In this document: piece by piece, positions 44,535-52,973 of the stretch
Position numbering within the stretch: the first letter of the stretch is position 1
Layout: each line of letters opens with the position of its first letter
Assembly: GCA_964609085.1 (NCBI GenBank)
Contig: CAZSRZ010000016.1
Coordinates: forward strand, 1-57,901
DNA from: JANPLG01 sp964609085
GTDB taxonomy: Bacteria > Armatimonadota > SYMT01
Direction: 5' to 3'
Length of the DNA stretch: 57,901 bases
The notes under the pieces: model-generated
What the model was told of the DNA's origin: nothing
What the model saw: only the letters and a program-made list of their open reading frames with translations
Databases searched by the model: none
Translations under genes and position numbers: made by a program

Positions 44535-45233
44535 TCACTTCAGCGTCGGCACCCAGCCGTTCACCCCGCCTTCGAGCAACTCCATCAGCGGCCAGGCGGC
44601 GCAGTAATCGTCACCTGGTCCGAAGAAGTCGATGGCCACTTGTCGGATCTTTCCATCCGCGTCCTTGTGGAGGGCCGAGACGCCGGGCATCACCCCGCCT
44701 CCCAATTGGAAGCCGGTGTCCTTCAGCAGCGTCGTGCCCTTGCTGGAGACCATGCGGAAGCGCCACCCCCGCGCGGCGGCAAACTTCGCCTGTTCCATGG
44801 GTGCATCCGGGGTCTCGACCACCAGCGCCGCCCGCCCTTCCAGGTGCCGCTGCAGGCCCTTCAGGCCGTCGGCCCACAGGGTGCAGTAAGCGCAACTGGT
44901 TCCCATGTTGTGGATGAGGAGCATGTCCTGTTTCTCCCCAAAGAGGGCGGAGAGGCGGACCGGCTTCCCATCGGCGCCGGTGAGGTGGATATCAGCCAGA
45001 TCTCGCTTTCCGAGGCGGCGCTTCAACTCGGTTTGCTTCTTGCGCAGCTCGGTGAGCTGCTGCATACCCGCCGCCAGCTCCTTCTGCGTCTGCTGCTTCT
45101 CCGCTGCGGGATCCTGTGCAGCCACTCGCCCCACGGCCAGCGTCACCACGCAGCCGACCGCCGCGCCCACCGTCAGCACTCCCCACCACGCTCGCCATTC
45201 CTGCAATGCCCGCCATGGGCCCGTTCGTCGCAT
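44535..45233 (-). CDS. DUF899 thioredoxin-like protein with CxxC, membrane-anchored
   Basis: About 232 residues. The ATG at 45233 has a GGAGGAAG ribosome site at good spacing. One N-terminal helix (GVLTVGAAVGCVVTLAVG) is followed by a coiled coil (QQTQKELAAGMQQLTELRKKQTELKRRL) and a DUF899 thioredoxin-like domain with LLIHNMGTSCAYCTLWADG, whose CAYC is a redox motif. Unlike the two UGA-containing genes in this window, its CxxC has both Cys codons. Role unknown. Confidence 0.85.
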   Translation of the reverse strand: MRRTGPWRALQEWRAWWGVLTVGAAVGCVVTLAVGRVAAQDPAAEKQQTQKELAAGMQQLTELRKKQTELKRRLGKRDLADIHLTGADGKPVRLSALFGEKQDMLLIHNMGTSCAYCTLWADGLKGLQRHLEGRAALVVETPDAPMEQAKFAAARGWRFRMVSSKGTTLLKDTGFQLGGGVMPGVSALHKDADGKIRQVAIDFFGPGDDYCAAWPLMELLEGGVNGWVPTLK

Positions 45234-45404
45234 GCTGCTTCCTCCCGCGAACCCCATGGGCTCGCCGCGAGTTTTGTTCAGCTCACCCGTTCTGATTGCC
45301 TGAAGGGGAACCAACCGCCTCGCGCCGGGTCTGGTCGAACTCCTGCCTCCCCGGTTCGGCCGGCAGGCTCATGCCGCGTCGCCGATCACTTTCCGAGAAT
45401 CGTG

Positions 45405-46247
45405 ATGACCATCCGTAGTCTTCCGACCGCGTGCGCTCTTCTCCTCTCCATCTCATCTGCCGGATGTGCCCCCACCGGCGGCACCGACGCTGCGGGGAAT
45501 TCGCCGACCAATGCTCCGTCGGCGCTCCAGCCGGGGATCGTGGTCTCGTGGCGGCCCGGCCTCGTCCTGGGGCTGGTGAAGATCTACTGGGACATCGTCT
45601 CCGGCGAAGCCGGCATGGCAATCGAGCCCAAGGAGCTGAGCATTCCCTACGTCGGTTCCTTTGGGATCGAAGGGTCGATCGGTGGCGAGATCAGCCGCCT
45701 GCTGCCGGAGAAGCTCCGGCCGGCTGGCGAGGATCGTGTTCTGGCTCTCGTTCACGGGTCGCGGGTTCTCTGCTATCGACTGCCCGCAGCCGGAAAGATC
45801 CGCTACGAGGTCCCCTGGCGCAGCGGCGCGGCGGAGATGCCGGAGACGGAGCGGGTGTTGCTGATCGTCGTGCCCGCAGAGGAGCTGGACGCCGACAGCC
45901 GCCAGCGCCTCGACCAGGTTGCCGTTCTTGCCGCGGCTCAGGAGGAGGTGACCGCCCATCTGAAATCGCTGGATGAAAAGCTGACGGAACTGGCCGGCCG
46001 AGAAGCCCGGGGGGAGCCCGAGTTACGGGCGGAGATCGCCGCCCTGGTGGACGAGATCGGTGCCCTTCGTGCCCGCGTGGATGGACTGGCCGTGGGCAGG
46101 GTTCCCGTCTCATCGCCGTCGGCTCCGGTGCCCGCGGATGTGGCGACGTTGGAACGTCTGCAGGACGAAGTGGGAGCGCTGCAGCGAAAACTCGACGCAG
46201 CGCTGTCGGCGGCCGCCGAGAAGAACGCGCTCGCCGCCGCTGAGTAG
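45405..46247 (+). CDS. Lipoprotein with C-terminal coiled coil
   Basis: 280 residues. LLLSISSAGCAPTG is a lipobox with Cys21, so the protein is lipid-anchored. A central region predicted mixed alpha/beta (GIVVSWRPGLVLGLVKIYWDIVSGE; SIPYVGSFGIEGSIGGEIS) is followed by a long Glu/Ala-rich coiled coil (about 165-275). No family recognised. Its frame stays open for 600 codons upstream, but that part is antisense to two other genes and is not coding. Confidence 0.75.
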   Translation: MTIRSLPTACALLLSISSAGCAPTGGTDAAGNSPTNAPSALQPGIVVSWRPGLVLGLVKIYWDIVSGEAGMAIEPKELSIPYVGSFGIEGSIGGEISRLLPEKLRPAGEDRVLALVHGSRVLCYRLPAAGKIRYEVPWRSGAAEMPETERVLLIVVPAEELDADSRQRLDQVAVLAAAQEEVTAHLKSLDEKLTELAGREARGEPELRAEIAALVDEIGALRARVDGLAVGRVPVSSPSAPVPADVATLERLQDEVGALQRKLDAALSAAAEKNALAAAE

Positions 46248-46283
46248 CCGGCTGAATTGGACAGAGCCGCCGTGTTGATCGCC

Positions 46284-46317
46284 CGGCCGGGCTACTGGGA
46301 ACATAATAGCCCGGCCG
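46284..46317. repeat. 11-bp hairpin in the leader of putA
   Basis: Arms CGGCCGGGCTA and TAGCCCGGCCG pair perfectly around a 12-base loop, 39 bases before the putA ATG and 37 bases after the lipoprotein stop. No T-run follows on either strand within a few bases. It may terminate the lipoprotein transcript or be an operator or leader structure for putA. Confidence 0.5.
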
Positions 46318-46355
46318 ATGGGTGGCCTTCGTGGCCGGATCGACGGGTGGGGTGA

Positions 46356-49300
46356 ATGCAGACGGAAGATCGGGCGCTGGAGATCGGGCGCAGGTTGCTG
46401 GCGGAAGGCCGGGAGCGCAAGAGTGGCTTCTGGGCGCGGGAGCGCTGGGAAGAGTCGATGCTGCGGAAGCTGATGGACAGCGGTCCGTTCCGCGTCCAGG
46501 CCCTGCGCTTTGTCGACGTATTGCCGGCCCTCCGCACGGACGAGGAGGTGCTCCGCCACCTGCGCGAGTATTTCGGCGACGAGGAGCTTCCTCTGCCCGG
46601 ACTGGCTCGCTGGGGCCTGGATGTGACTCGCGGCGGCCTCGGCGCCGGCCTGGCCGCCGGTGCGGTCCGCACGGGCATCCAGACCATGGCCGGGAAGTTC
46701 ATCGGCGGCGCGGATGTGCGGGAAGCCACGCGGGCCGTCGAAGGTCTCCGTAAAGAAGGGATGGCCTTCACGCTCGACCTCCTCGGGGAAGCGGCGGTGA
46801 GTGAGGCGGAGTCGGCGCAATACCTCGATCGCTACATGCACCTGCTGGAGGCGTTCCCGCCGCGCGTCGCACGCTGGAAACCGAATCCGCTCCTGGACAC
46901 CGTGAATGGTCGCACGGCGCCGCGGTTCAATCTGTCCGTAAAGGTCTCCTCGCTCTACTCCCAGTTCAACCCCGTTGACCCCGCCGGCAGCGCCGAGGCG
47001 GTGAAGGCCCGCCTGCGACCGGTGCTGCAGCGCGCCCGGTCCCAAGGAGCGTTCGTCTGTCTGGACATGGAGCAGTACGACTTCAAACACATCGTGCTGC
47101 GGGTCTTCCGCGAGTTGTTGCAGGAGCCCGAGTTCCGCAATTGGCCGGATGGTGGGCTGGCGATGCAGGCCTACCTCCGCGAGACCGAGGCCGATATTCG
47201 GGAACTGATCCGGTGGTGCCGCGAGCGTGGGGCACCGATCACCGTCCGGCTCGTGCGCGGGGCCTACTGGGACTACGAAACGGTGATCGCCCGGCAGAAC
47301 GACTGGCCGGTTCCCGTCTGGACGCGCAAGGTCGACACGGATCGGTGCTACGAACGGTGCCTCCGGCTGCTCCTGGAGAATCACCCGGTCATCGAAACGG
47401 CGATCGCCACGCACAACGTCCGGTCGCTGGCCCTGGGGATGGCGGTCGCCGAGGAGCGTGGGCTCAATCCGGACCAATTCGAGATCCAGATGCTCTATGG
47501 GATGGCCGACCCGCTGAAGGACGCCGTTTCCCGCATGGGCCGCCGACTTCGGGTCTACGTCCCCTTCGGAGAGCTGATTCCCGGCATGGCTTACCTCGTC
47601 CGGCGCCTGCTGGAGAACACCGCGAGCCAGAGCTTTCTGCGGATGGGATTCGCGGAGGATGCCGCGCCGGAGGTCCTGCTGGCCGCTCCGCCGGACAGTC
47701 CGCCCAATCCCGGACTCCCCGCGCCCCGGCCGACGATCACGCCAGCCTCCTCTTCGGATCGGGGAGCTGAGCTGCGGTTCGAAAACGAACCCGTACGCCG
47801 ATTCACCGATGCCGGCGAGCGCACCCGTTTCGCGGAGGCGATCAGCCGGGTGCGCGGCGAGATGGGGCAGGATTACCCGGCGGTGCTGCACGGTCGGGAC
47901 CAGGTGACGGGGAAGTGGATCACGTCGCTCAACCCTGCCGCCCCCGCCGAGGTGGTGGGCCGCGTGGCGGAGGTCACCCAGGCCGACGCCGAGGCCGCCA
48001 TCCGCTCAGCCCGCGCGGCGCTGCCGGCGTGGTCGCGCCGAACGCCGCAGCAACGGGCAGAGGTGCTGTTTCGCGCCGCAGCGGTGCTGCGTTCGACCCG
48101 TGACGAACACGCTGCGTGGCAGGTGTTGGAGTGCGGGAAGCCGTGGCGAGAAGCGGACGCCGACGTTTGCGAGGCGATCGATTTCCTGGAGTACTACGGG
48201 CGCGAAGGACTGAGGCTGGGAACCGGTCTCCCACTTCATGCCCCCGGGGAGCGGAACGACTACTCCTACGTGCCGAGAGGTGTCTGCGTCGTGCTGCCAC
48301 CGTGGAACTTCCCCCTGGCGATCATGGCGGGTATGACGACGGCGGCGCTGGTGACGGGCAACGCCGTCCTCTTGAAACCCAGTGAACTCAGTTCCGTCAT
48401 CGCCGCCCGCTTTGTGCGCGTGCTCCGGGAGAGCGGGCTTCCGGACGGCGTGCTGAACTTCCTCCCCGGTCGCGGGGCCGATGTGGGCGAGTACCTCGTC
48501 CGGCACCCGGGCGTCGATCTCATCGCCTTCACCGGCTCCCGGCGGGTCGGTACGCGCATCTACGAGCTCGCGGCCCAAACTCCTCCCGGGCAGGACCACC
48601 TCAAGCGTGTGGTGGCGGAGATGGGCGGAAAAAACGCGATCATCGTCGACAGCGACGCCGACCTCGACGATGCGGTCGTCGGCACCTCCGTCAGCGCGTT
48701 CGGCTTCGCGGGACAGAAGTGCAGCGCGGCCAGCCGGGTCATCATCGTGGGCAGCGCCTACGAGGAGTTCCTCGGTCGGCTCGCCGAAGCCACACGGAGC
48801 ATCCGTGTCGGCAGTCCGGAGGACCCCGGGGTGCTGACCGGCCCGGTGATCAGCGACCTGGCGCGAGATCGCATCCGCGCCGCGGTGGAGGCGGGTCGCG
48901 CCGCCGGCAAGGTCCTCGTCGAACGGGACGTTGCCGATCTCGGTGACGGCTACTTCGTCGGCCCCACGGTCTTTACCGATGTGTCGCCCGACAGCCCGCT
49001 GGCCCGAGAGGAGATCTTTGGCCCGGTGATCGCGGCCTTTCGAGCGAAGGAGATCGGCGAAGCGCTCGCCCTCGCCAACGGCACCGAATATGCTCTCACC
49101 GGCGGCGTCTACAGCCGGAGCCCCGAAAACCTGCAGCGTGCGCGCGAAGAGTTCCGAGTCGGCAACCTCTACCTCAACCGCAAGATCACCGGCGCGATCG
49201 TCAACCGCCAACCGTTCGGCGGGTTCAAGATGTCAGGCGTCGGGAGCAAGGCCGGCGGACCGGACTACCTCCTGCAGTTCGTGGAGCCACGCGTCGTCAC

Positions 49301-49370
49301 GGAGAACACCATCCGACGCGGTTTCGCCCCGGAAACCGATACGCTGGCGGCCGAACTCGGCGGACCCTGA
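46356..49370 (+). CDS. putA: Bifunctional proline dehydrogenase/delta-1-pyrroline-5-carboxylate dehydrogenase
   Basis: 1004 residues, a short (type A) PutA without the DNA-binding N-terminus of E. coli PutA. PRODH barrel (about 60-440) shows FTLDLLGEAAVSEAEA-like, LSVKVSSLYSQFNP and VRLVRGAYWDYETV flavin-site motifs. The ALDH-type P5CDH domain (about 500-1000) has PWNFPLAIMAGMTTAAL, catalytic Glu755 in AEMGGKNAIIV and Cys789 in GQKCSAASRVII. It oxidises proline to glutamate with FAD then NAD+, channelling P5C. GGGTGGGG precedes the ATG. No PutR regulator adjacent. Confidence 0.96.
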   Translation: MQTEDRALEIGRRLLAEGRERKSGFWARERWEESMLRKLMDSGPFRVQALRFVDVLPALRTDEEVLRHLREYFGDEELPLPGLARWGLDVTRGGLGAGLAAGAVRTGIQTMAGKFIGGADVREATRAVEGLRKEGMAFTLDLLGEAAVSEAESAQYLDRYMHLLEAFPPRVARWKPNPLLDTVNGRTAPRFNLSVKVSSLYSQFNPVDPAGSAEAVKARLRPVLQRARSQGAFVCLDMEQYDFKHIVLRVFRELLQEPEFRNWPDGGLAMQAYLRETEADIRELIRWCRERGAPITVRLVRGAYWDYETVIARQNDWPVPVWTRKVDTDRCYERCLRLLLENHPVIETAIATHNVRSLALGMAVAEERGLNPDQFEIQMLYGMADPLKDAVSRMGRRLRVYVPFGELIPGMAYLVRRLLENTASQSFLRMGFAEDAAPEVLLAAPPDSPPNPGLPAPRPTITPASSSDRGAELRFENEPVRRFTDAGERTRFAEAISRVRGEMGQDYPAVLHGRDQVTGKWITSLNPAAPAEVVGRVAEVTQADAEAAIRSARAALPAWSRRTPQQRAEVLFRAAAVLRSTRDEHAAWQVLECGKPWREADADVCEAIDFLEYYGREGLRLGTGLPLHAPGERNDYSYVPRGVCVVLPPWNFPLAIMAGMTTAALVTGNAVLLKPSELSSVIAARFVRVLRESGLPDGVLNFLPGRGADVGEYLVRHPGVDLIAFTGSRRVGTRIYELAAQTPPGQDHLKRVVAEMGGKNAIIVDSDADLDDAVVGTSVSAFGFAGQKCSAASRVIIVGSAYEEFLGRLAEATRSIRVGSPEDPGVLTGPVISDLARDRIRAAVEAGRAAGKVLVERDVADLGDGYFVGPTVFTDVSPDSPLAREEIFGPVIAAFRAKEIGEALALANGTEYALTGGVYSRSPENLQRAREEFRVGNLYLNRKITGAIVNRQPFGGFKMSGVGSKAGGPDYLLQFVEPRVVTENTIRRGFAPETDTLAAELGGP

Positions 49371-49422
49371 ACCGCGGCACCCGCGCGGGACCGCAACTGG
49401 CGGGGCCACAGCCAACATTTGT

Positions 49423-49451
49423 TTGACACGGAACGGATGTTCGTGTTACAA
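49423..49451 (+). promoter_or_regulatory. lexA promoter
   Basis: TTGACA (49423-49428), a 17-base spacer and TTACAA (49446-49451) form a sigma-70-type promoter immediately before lexA. The SOS operator lies wholly inside the spacer, so LexA binding would block RNA polymerase directly. Confidence 0.8.
49430..49443. promoter_or_regulatory. SOS box (LexA operator)
   Basis: GGAACGGATGTTCG matches the Gram-positive-type LexA operator CGAACRNRYGTTYG at 13 of 14 positions, with a perfect GAAC-N4-GTTC dyad. It sits between -35 and -10 of the lexA promoter and indicates autorepression. Confidence 0.85.
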
Positions 49452-49473
49452 ACCGCCTGAGGAGAACACCCGC

Positions 49474-50079
49474 ATGAAGGGACTCACCGGGAAACAGCAG
49501 CGCGTGCTGGACGTCATCCGTCTGGCTCTGCGCGATCGCGGCCAGCCGCCCACGGTTCGCGAGATCGGCAAGGAAATCGGTGTGCTGTCAAGCTGCACCG
49601 TTCAGCGGCATCTCGATGCGCTGGAGAAGAAGGGCTTCATTCGGCGGGACCGCTACAAGTACCGCTCGATTGAACTCGCGGACATGCCGATCCAGCCCTA
49701 TACTCGCGCCGTCAATGTGCCGATCCTGGGCCACATCGCCGCTGGCGCACCCATCCTCGCCGAGCAGAATGCCGAGGATACCTTTCCTCTCCCCTTCGAC
49801 ATCGCCGGGGACGAAGACGTCTTCATGCTCCGGATCAAGGGCGACAGCATGATCGGCGTCGGCATCTATGACGGGGACCTGGTGGCGATCCGGCGGCAGC
49901 AGACCGCGCGCAACGGCGAAATCGTCGCCGCGCTCATCGAAAACGAGGCCACCGTCAAGCGCTTCTTCCGGGACGGACGCAAGATCCGGCTGGTGGCCGA
50001 AAACCCCGCCTACGATCCGATCGAAACAACGGAGTGCGAGGTCTTGGGGAAGGTAATCCTCAGCATCCGTCGCTTCTAG
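49474..50079 (+). CDS. lexA: LexA SOS repressor
   Basis: 201 residues. N-terminal winged helix-turn-helix (GKQQRVLDVIRLALRDRGQPPTVREIGKEIGVLSS) and C-terminal S24 peptidase domain. The self-cleavage site is Ala90-Gly91 in HIAAGAPI; the catalytic dyad is Ser125 in GDSMIGVGI and Lys162 in ATVKRFF. AGGAG lies upstream of the ATG. RecA-stimulated cleavage would derepress SOS genes, and the operator in its own promoter shows negative feedback. Confidence 0.96.
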   Translation: MKGLTGKQQRVLDVIRLALRDRGQPPTVREIGKEIGVLSSCTVQRHLDALEKKGFIRRDRYKYRSIELADMPIQPYTRAVNVPILGHIAAGAPILAEQNAEDTFPLPFDIAGDEDVFMLRIKGDSMIGVGIYDGDLVAIRRQQTARNGEIVAALIENEATVKRFFRDGRKIRLVAENPAYDPIETTECEVLGKVILSIRRF

Positions 50080-50121
50080 GCGGACCTGGCGCGCGGCCGG
50101 CTTTGGTCGAGGGGGTCACCC

Positions 50122-50520
50122 ATGTTTCAGGGCTGTTTTGACGCGATGCTTTACGTCACGGATGTGGTTCGAAGCTGCCGGTTCTACCGCGACGTCCTGG
50201 GCTTCACCATCGAAGGCTGGTGGGATGACGCCACCCATCAATACACCTCAGAGCCCAGGGCGGGGGAGCAGGTTGCCTACTGCGCGATGCGGGCCGGTGA
50301 GCAGCCGATCGCGCTTCACCTGACGGACGATCCGGCTCACACTGGCGGTGGTGCTGTCTACCACCTCAAGGTAGCCGATATCGATGCCTGCGTCGGCGCC
50401 ATTCGAGCGCGCGGGGGCGAGGCCACGGATCCGACGGACCAGCCGTGGGGATGGCGGCAAGCGATCGTCGCCGACCCCGATGGCCATCTCTGGGCCTTCT
50501 ACACGCCGCTCTCGCGGTAG
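50122..50520 (+). CDS. VOC (glyoxalase/bleomycin-resistance-like) family protein
   Basis: 132 residues with two beta-alpha-beta-beta-beta modules: AMLYVTDVVRSCRFYRDVLGF at the start and AVYHLKVADIDACVGAIRARGGEATDP in the second half, closing with AIVADPDGHLWAFYTPL. The Glu/His metal positions are only partly clear (HL at the second strand, DGHLW at the end). Substrate unknown. It follows lexA by 42 bases and could be co-transcribed. Confidence 0.88.
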   Translation: MFQGCFDAMLYVTDVVRSCRFYRDVLGFTIEGWWDDATHQYTSEPRAGEQVAYCAMRAGEQPIALHLTDDPAHTGGGAVYHLKVADIDACVGAIRARGGEATDPTDQPWGWRQAIVADPDGHLWAFYTPLSR

Positions 50521-50554
50521 CGGTCCCACTTCAGAGTCTGCCGGCGGTCGCCGG

Positions 50555-51997
50555 TCAGAGCGGGATTTCCTCCAGCAGCACGGGCTGCCCCTCCCCGGGG
50601 GTGTGCAGCAGCATGAGCCGTCCTCGCCGGCGGACGATCGTCGCCCGTAGGGCGAGTTCCTTGCCGGACAACACGCCGCCGGGGTCCGCCAATCGCTGGG
50701 AGAGGAAGGCCCCCGCGCCCAGGTAGGCCAGGTACGTCTCCAACCCCGGTGCCTGCCGCAGCGTCTGGAAGGTGATCACCTCACCCTGTTCCAGGCGCCG
50801 CTTCTGAAACACGGTCATCTCCGTCCACAACTGCCGGAGGTAGTACCGGGACTTGACGGTCGGTTGGACGGTGCGGGCCGGCTCGGCCATCTCCAGGAGT
50901 GCTTCGGGAAGCTGCAGTGCGTACGCATCCCCCAGTCGGATCCAGGTCGCCTGTAGCGAGGTCGAGAGGTGAGCCATCCATTCGGTGGCCGGGCGTCCGA
51001 TCAGCTCGGCGGGGACGGTTCGGATCGGGACACCGGTCGATGCGAGGAGCGTGGCGCCGGTCACGCGCCCGATCTCACCGAGGAGATTCGCCCCTGCGTA
51101 CTGCACCCCCGACGTGCCGGCGGCGGCTCGAAACCGGGGGTCATCCCGATAGGGCCCCGGCGGGCGGGGACCGCTTGGCCGGGATTCCGGCGCGGCTGGC
51201 CGGCGGTGGACGGGGAGCTCGGTGAGGTGGAGCTTGGCGGCTAGCTTCTCCTCCTCCGGCGTGATCTCGCCGGCGGTGGCGCTGATGGCCGCCGTCGGGC
51301 CGGAGAACAGGGTCTGTTGGGTGAACCATCCGGAGGCCTGCAGGCTCACCGTTTCTGTCTGCCGCGTTCGCCGCAACTCGACCAGAAACTCGGCGTCGCC
51401 GAGTCGCTCCGCGGGTGCGAGGCCGGGGGTGCGGCTGACGAGGTGGAACCACATATCCTGCACGTAGCCGCGCTGAGGCGGCTTGAGCGAGCCGGCCGTG
51501 AGTACCAGCCGACCGTCGCGGAGAAGGTCTCTCGATTGACCCGGGCTCAGGGACCGCCAGAGCTTCTTCCAGACGACCGCCATCCCGGCCGTCGCTTCAT
51601 CGGTGGACAGGGTGAGCAGCTTGCCCCATGCGGGCGTGCCCACCAGAAGGTAGCCGTCCCCGGCGCGGACCCAGGAAGCGCCGGTAAGGGGTGCCAGCGC
51701 GCCGATCAGGTCGATTGCGGTTGTCGCGGACCGGGTTGCTTGCAGCATCACGGCGCCGGCGCGGCCGTCGGCTCCCAGACGGACGCCCGTGGCTCGGGTC
51801 ACCTCCGCCAGCAGTGATTGTACGGTCGCGTTGCCCTGGATGGGGCCCGGCAGGCTGCGCTTGAGCCGGATCTCCTCGCGCATCGCCTCCATCGCGGGCT
51901 TCTCGGCCGCAGGCGTGGGCGGCGGAGTCTGGGCGGCTCCCGCGAGCGAAGCAGAGCCGGCGAGCAGGCCCAGCAGAGCGATTCTCAATCCCCGCAT
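50555..51997 (-). CDS. Secreted protein with two STN-like domains, function unknown
   Basis: 480 residues from ATG 51997, which has a GGAGGA ribosome site. Signal peptide (LRIALLGLLAGSASLAGAAQ). Residues about 45-120 (GNATVQSLLAEVTRATGVRL) and about 280-365 (GANLLGEIGRVTGATLLAS...TVPAELIGRPATEWMAHLS) both resemble the secretin/TonB short N-terminal (STN) fold. No secretin pore domain follows. It may be an envelope scaffold; no close family recognised. Confidence 0.7.
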   Translation of the reverse strand: MRGLRIALLGLLAGSASLAGAAQTPPPTPAAEKPAMEAMREEIRLKRSLPGPIQGNATVQSLLAEVTRATGVRLGADGRAGAVMLQATRSATTAIDLIGALAPLTGASWVRAGDGYLLVGTPAWGKLLTLSTDEATAGMAVVWKKLWRSLSPGQSRDLLRDGRLVLTAGSLKPPQRGYVQDMWFHLVSRTPGLAPAERLGDAEFLVELRRTRQTETVSLQASGWFTQQTLFSGPTAAISATAGEITPEEEKLAAKLHLTELPVHRRPAAPESRPSGPRPPGPYRDDPRFRAAAGTSGVQYAGANLLGEIGRVTGATLLASTGVPIRTVPAELIGRPATEWMAHLSTSLQATWIRLGDAYALQLPEALLEMAEPARTVQPTVKSRYYLRQLWTEMTVFQKRRLEQGEVITFQTLRQAPGLETYLAYLGAGAFLSQRLADPGGVLSGKELALRATIVRRRGRLMLLHTPGEGQPVLLEEIPL

Positions 51998-52102
51998 GTT
52001 CGGTCCTCCGCGGCGCATGTCCGATTGTAGTGACGGCTCCGACCTGTGCGGGTTCGCGTCGGGTTCGCGTCACACGCTCTGTTCAACACCGGACGCCGGG
52101 GA

Positions 52103-52948
52103 CTATCCCTCCCGCCGACAGAGGAGATCTACGGAGTCGCCCGGCTCCCATCGCGGCAGCCCGGGCGGCGGCGTGTAGTCGAGCGTGGCGTCGTCACTGG
52201 GGTACGGGTCCGTCTGACGCAGGTGCAGCGCGTGCTGGTAGAGCCGGCAGCGCCGGGCCATCACGTGGGGAGGGAACCAGCCGTATTTCTCGTTCCAGGA
52301 ATAAGCGCGGTTGTCGAAGTAGACCACGCGCCGCAACTCGGGGACCTGGTTGACGGCACTGCCATGGAGCACCTTGACGTGGTGCAGCAACACATCCCCG
52401 GGATCCATTTCCGCCGGGACCGCCCCGGGCAAAGCGAACTCCTCTCGCCCGCGTCGGACCCACTCCATCGCCTCCTCATGGGGCCACAGGTGGCTGCCCG
52501 GTATCGCCCAGACGCAACTGTTCGCCACTGTTGACCGGTCCGGATACAGATCGATGTTGAAGACGCGTTCGTCCCCGATCAGCGCGTTGCCGTCCCGGTG
52601 CCACGGCACGGATGATCCGTTGTTCGGGAGCTTGAACACCAGGGACTCGTAGCAGGGAATGAAGTCGGGCCCTACCATCCGCATCAGCAGGTCGCCGATG
52701 AAGGGGTGCGCCAGCAATCGCAGGGAGAAGGTGTTGGGGTGTGCGTGCAGGTAGTTCAGGTAGTAGGGGACGCCTTCCGGACCGCGGTTGCACCAGAGAT
52801 CCGCCGGACCGCCGCGCAGGACCTCGTCGATCAGCCGCTGCGATTCCGAGCGAAAGTTGGCGAGCTCATCTTCGGCGAGAACCCCGCGACAGATGACAAA
52901 CCCATCGCGATCAAACGCCGCGATTTCCCCTGCGGTGATCAGTCGCAT
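52103..52948 (-). CDS. Phytanoyl-CoA dioxygenase (PhyH) family protein
   Basis: 281 residues, cupin-like double-stranded beta helix. Fe(II) ligands appear as His117 and Asp119 in VPWHRDGNA and a distal His195 in KVLHGSAVN; RRVVYF follows with the probable 2-oxoglutarate Arg. SCVWAIPGSHLWPHEEAM is typical of PhyH proteins. It would hydroxylate an unidentified substrate using 2-oxoglutarate and O2. Located 25 bases before the hydroxyacid dehydrogenase gene on the opposite end of the same strand, possibly one transcript. Confidence 0.9.
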   Translation of the reverse strand: MRLITAGEIAAFDRDGFVICRGVLAEDELANFRSESQRLIDEVLRGGPADLWCNRGPEGVPYYLNYLHAHPNTFSLRLLAHPFIGDLLMRMVGPDFIPCYESLVFKLPNNGSSVPWHRDGNALIGDERVFNIDLYPDRSTVANSCVWAIPGSHLWPHEEAMEWVRRGREEFALPGAVPAEMDPGDVLLHHVKVLHGSAVNQVPELRRVVYFDNRAYSWNEKYGWFPPHVMARRCRLYQHALHLRQTDPYPSDDATLDYTPPPGLPRWEPGDSVDLLCRREG

Positions 52949-52973
52949 CGGCTGTCCCCTCGACTACGCGCGG

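Noticed and set aside
43602..45404. 601 open codons upstream of and in frame with the lipoprotein gene
   Set aside because: Antisense to the SRPBCC-epimerase and DUF899 genes; composition is Arg/Ser/Pro-rich and shows no domain. High GC leaves long shadow frames open.
46110..47891. 593-codon minus-strand open frame inside putA
   Set aside because: Antisense to strongly recognised PutA motifs, Arg/Pro/His-rich, no signal or domain.
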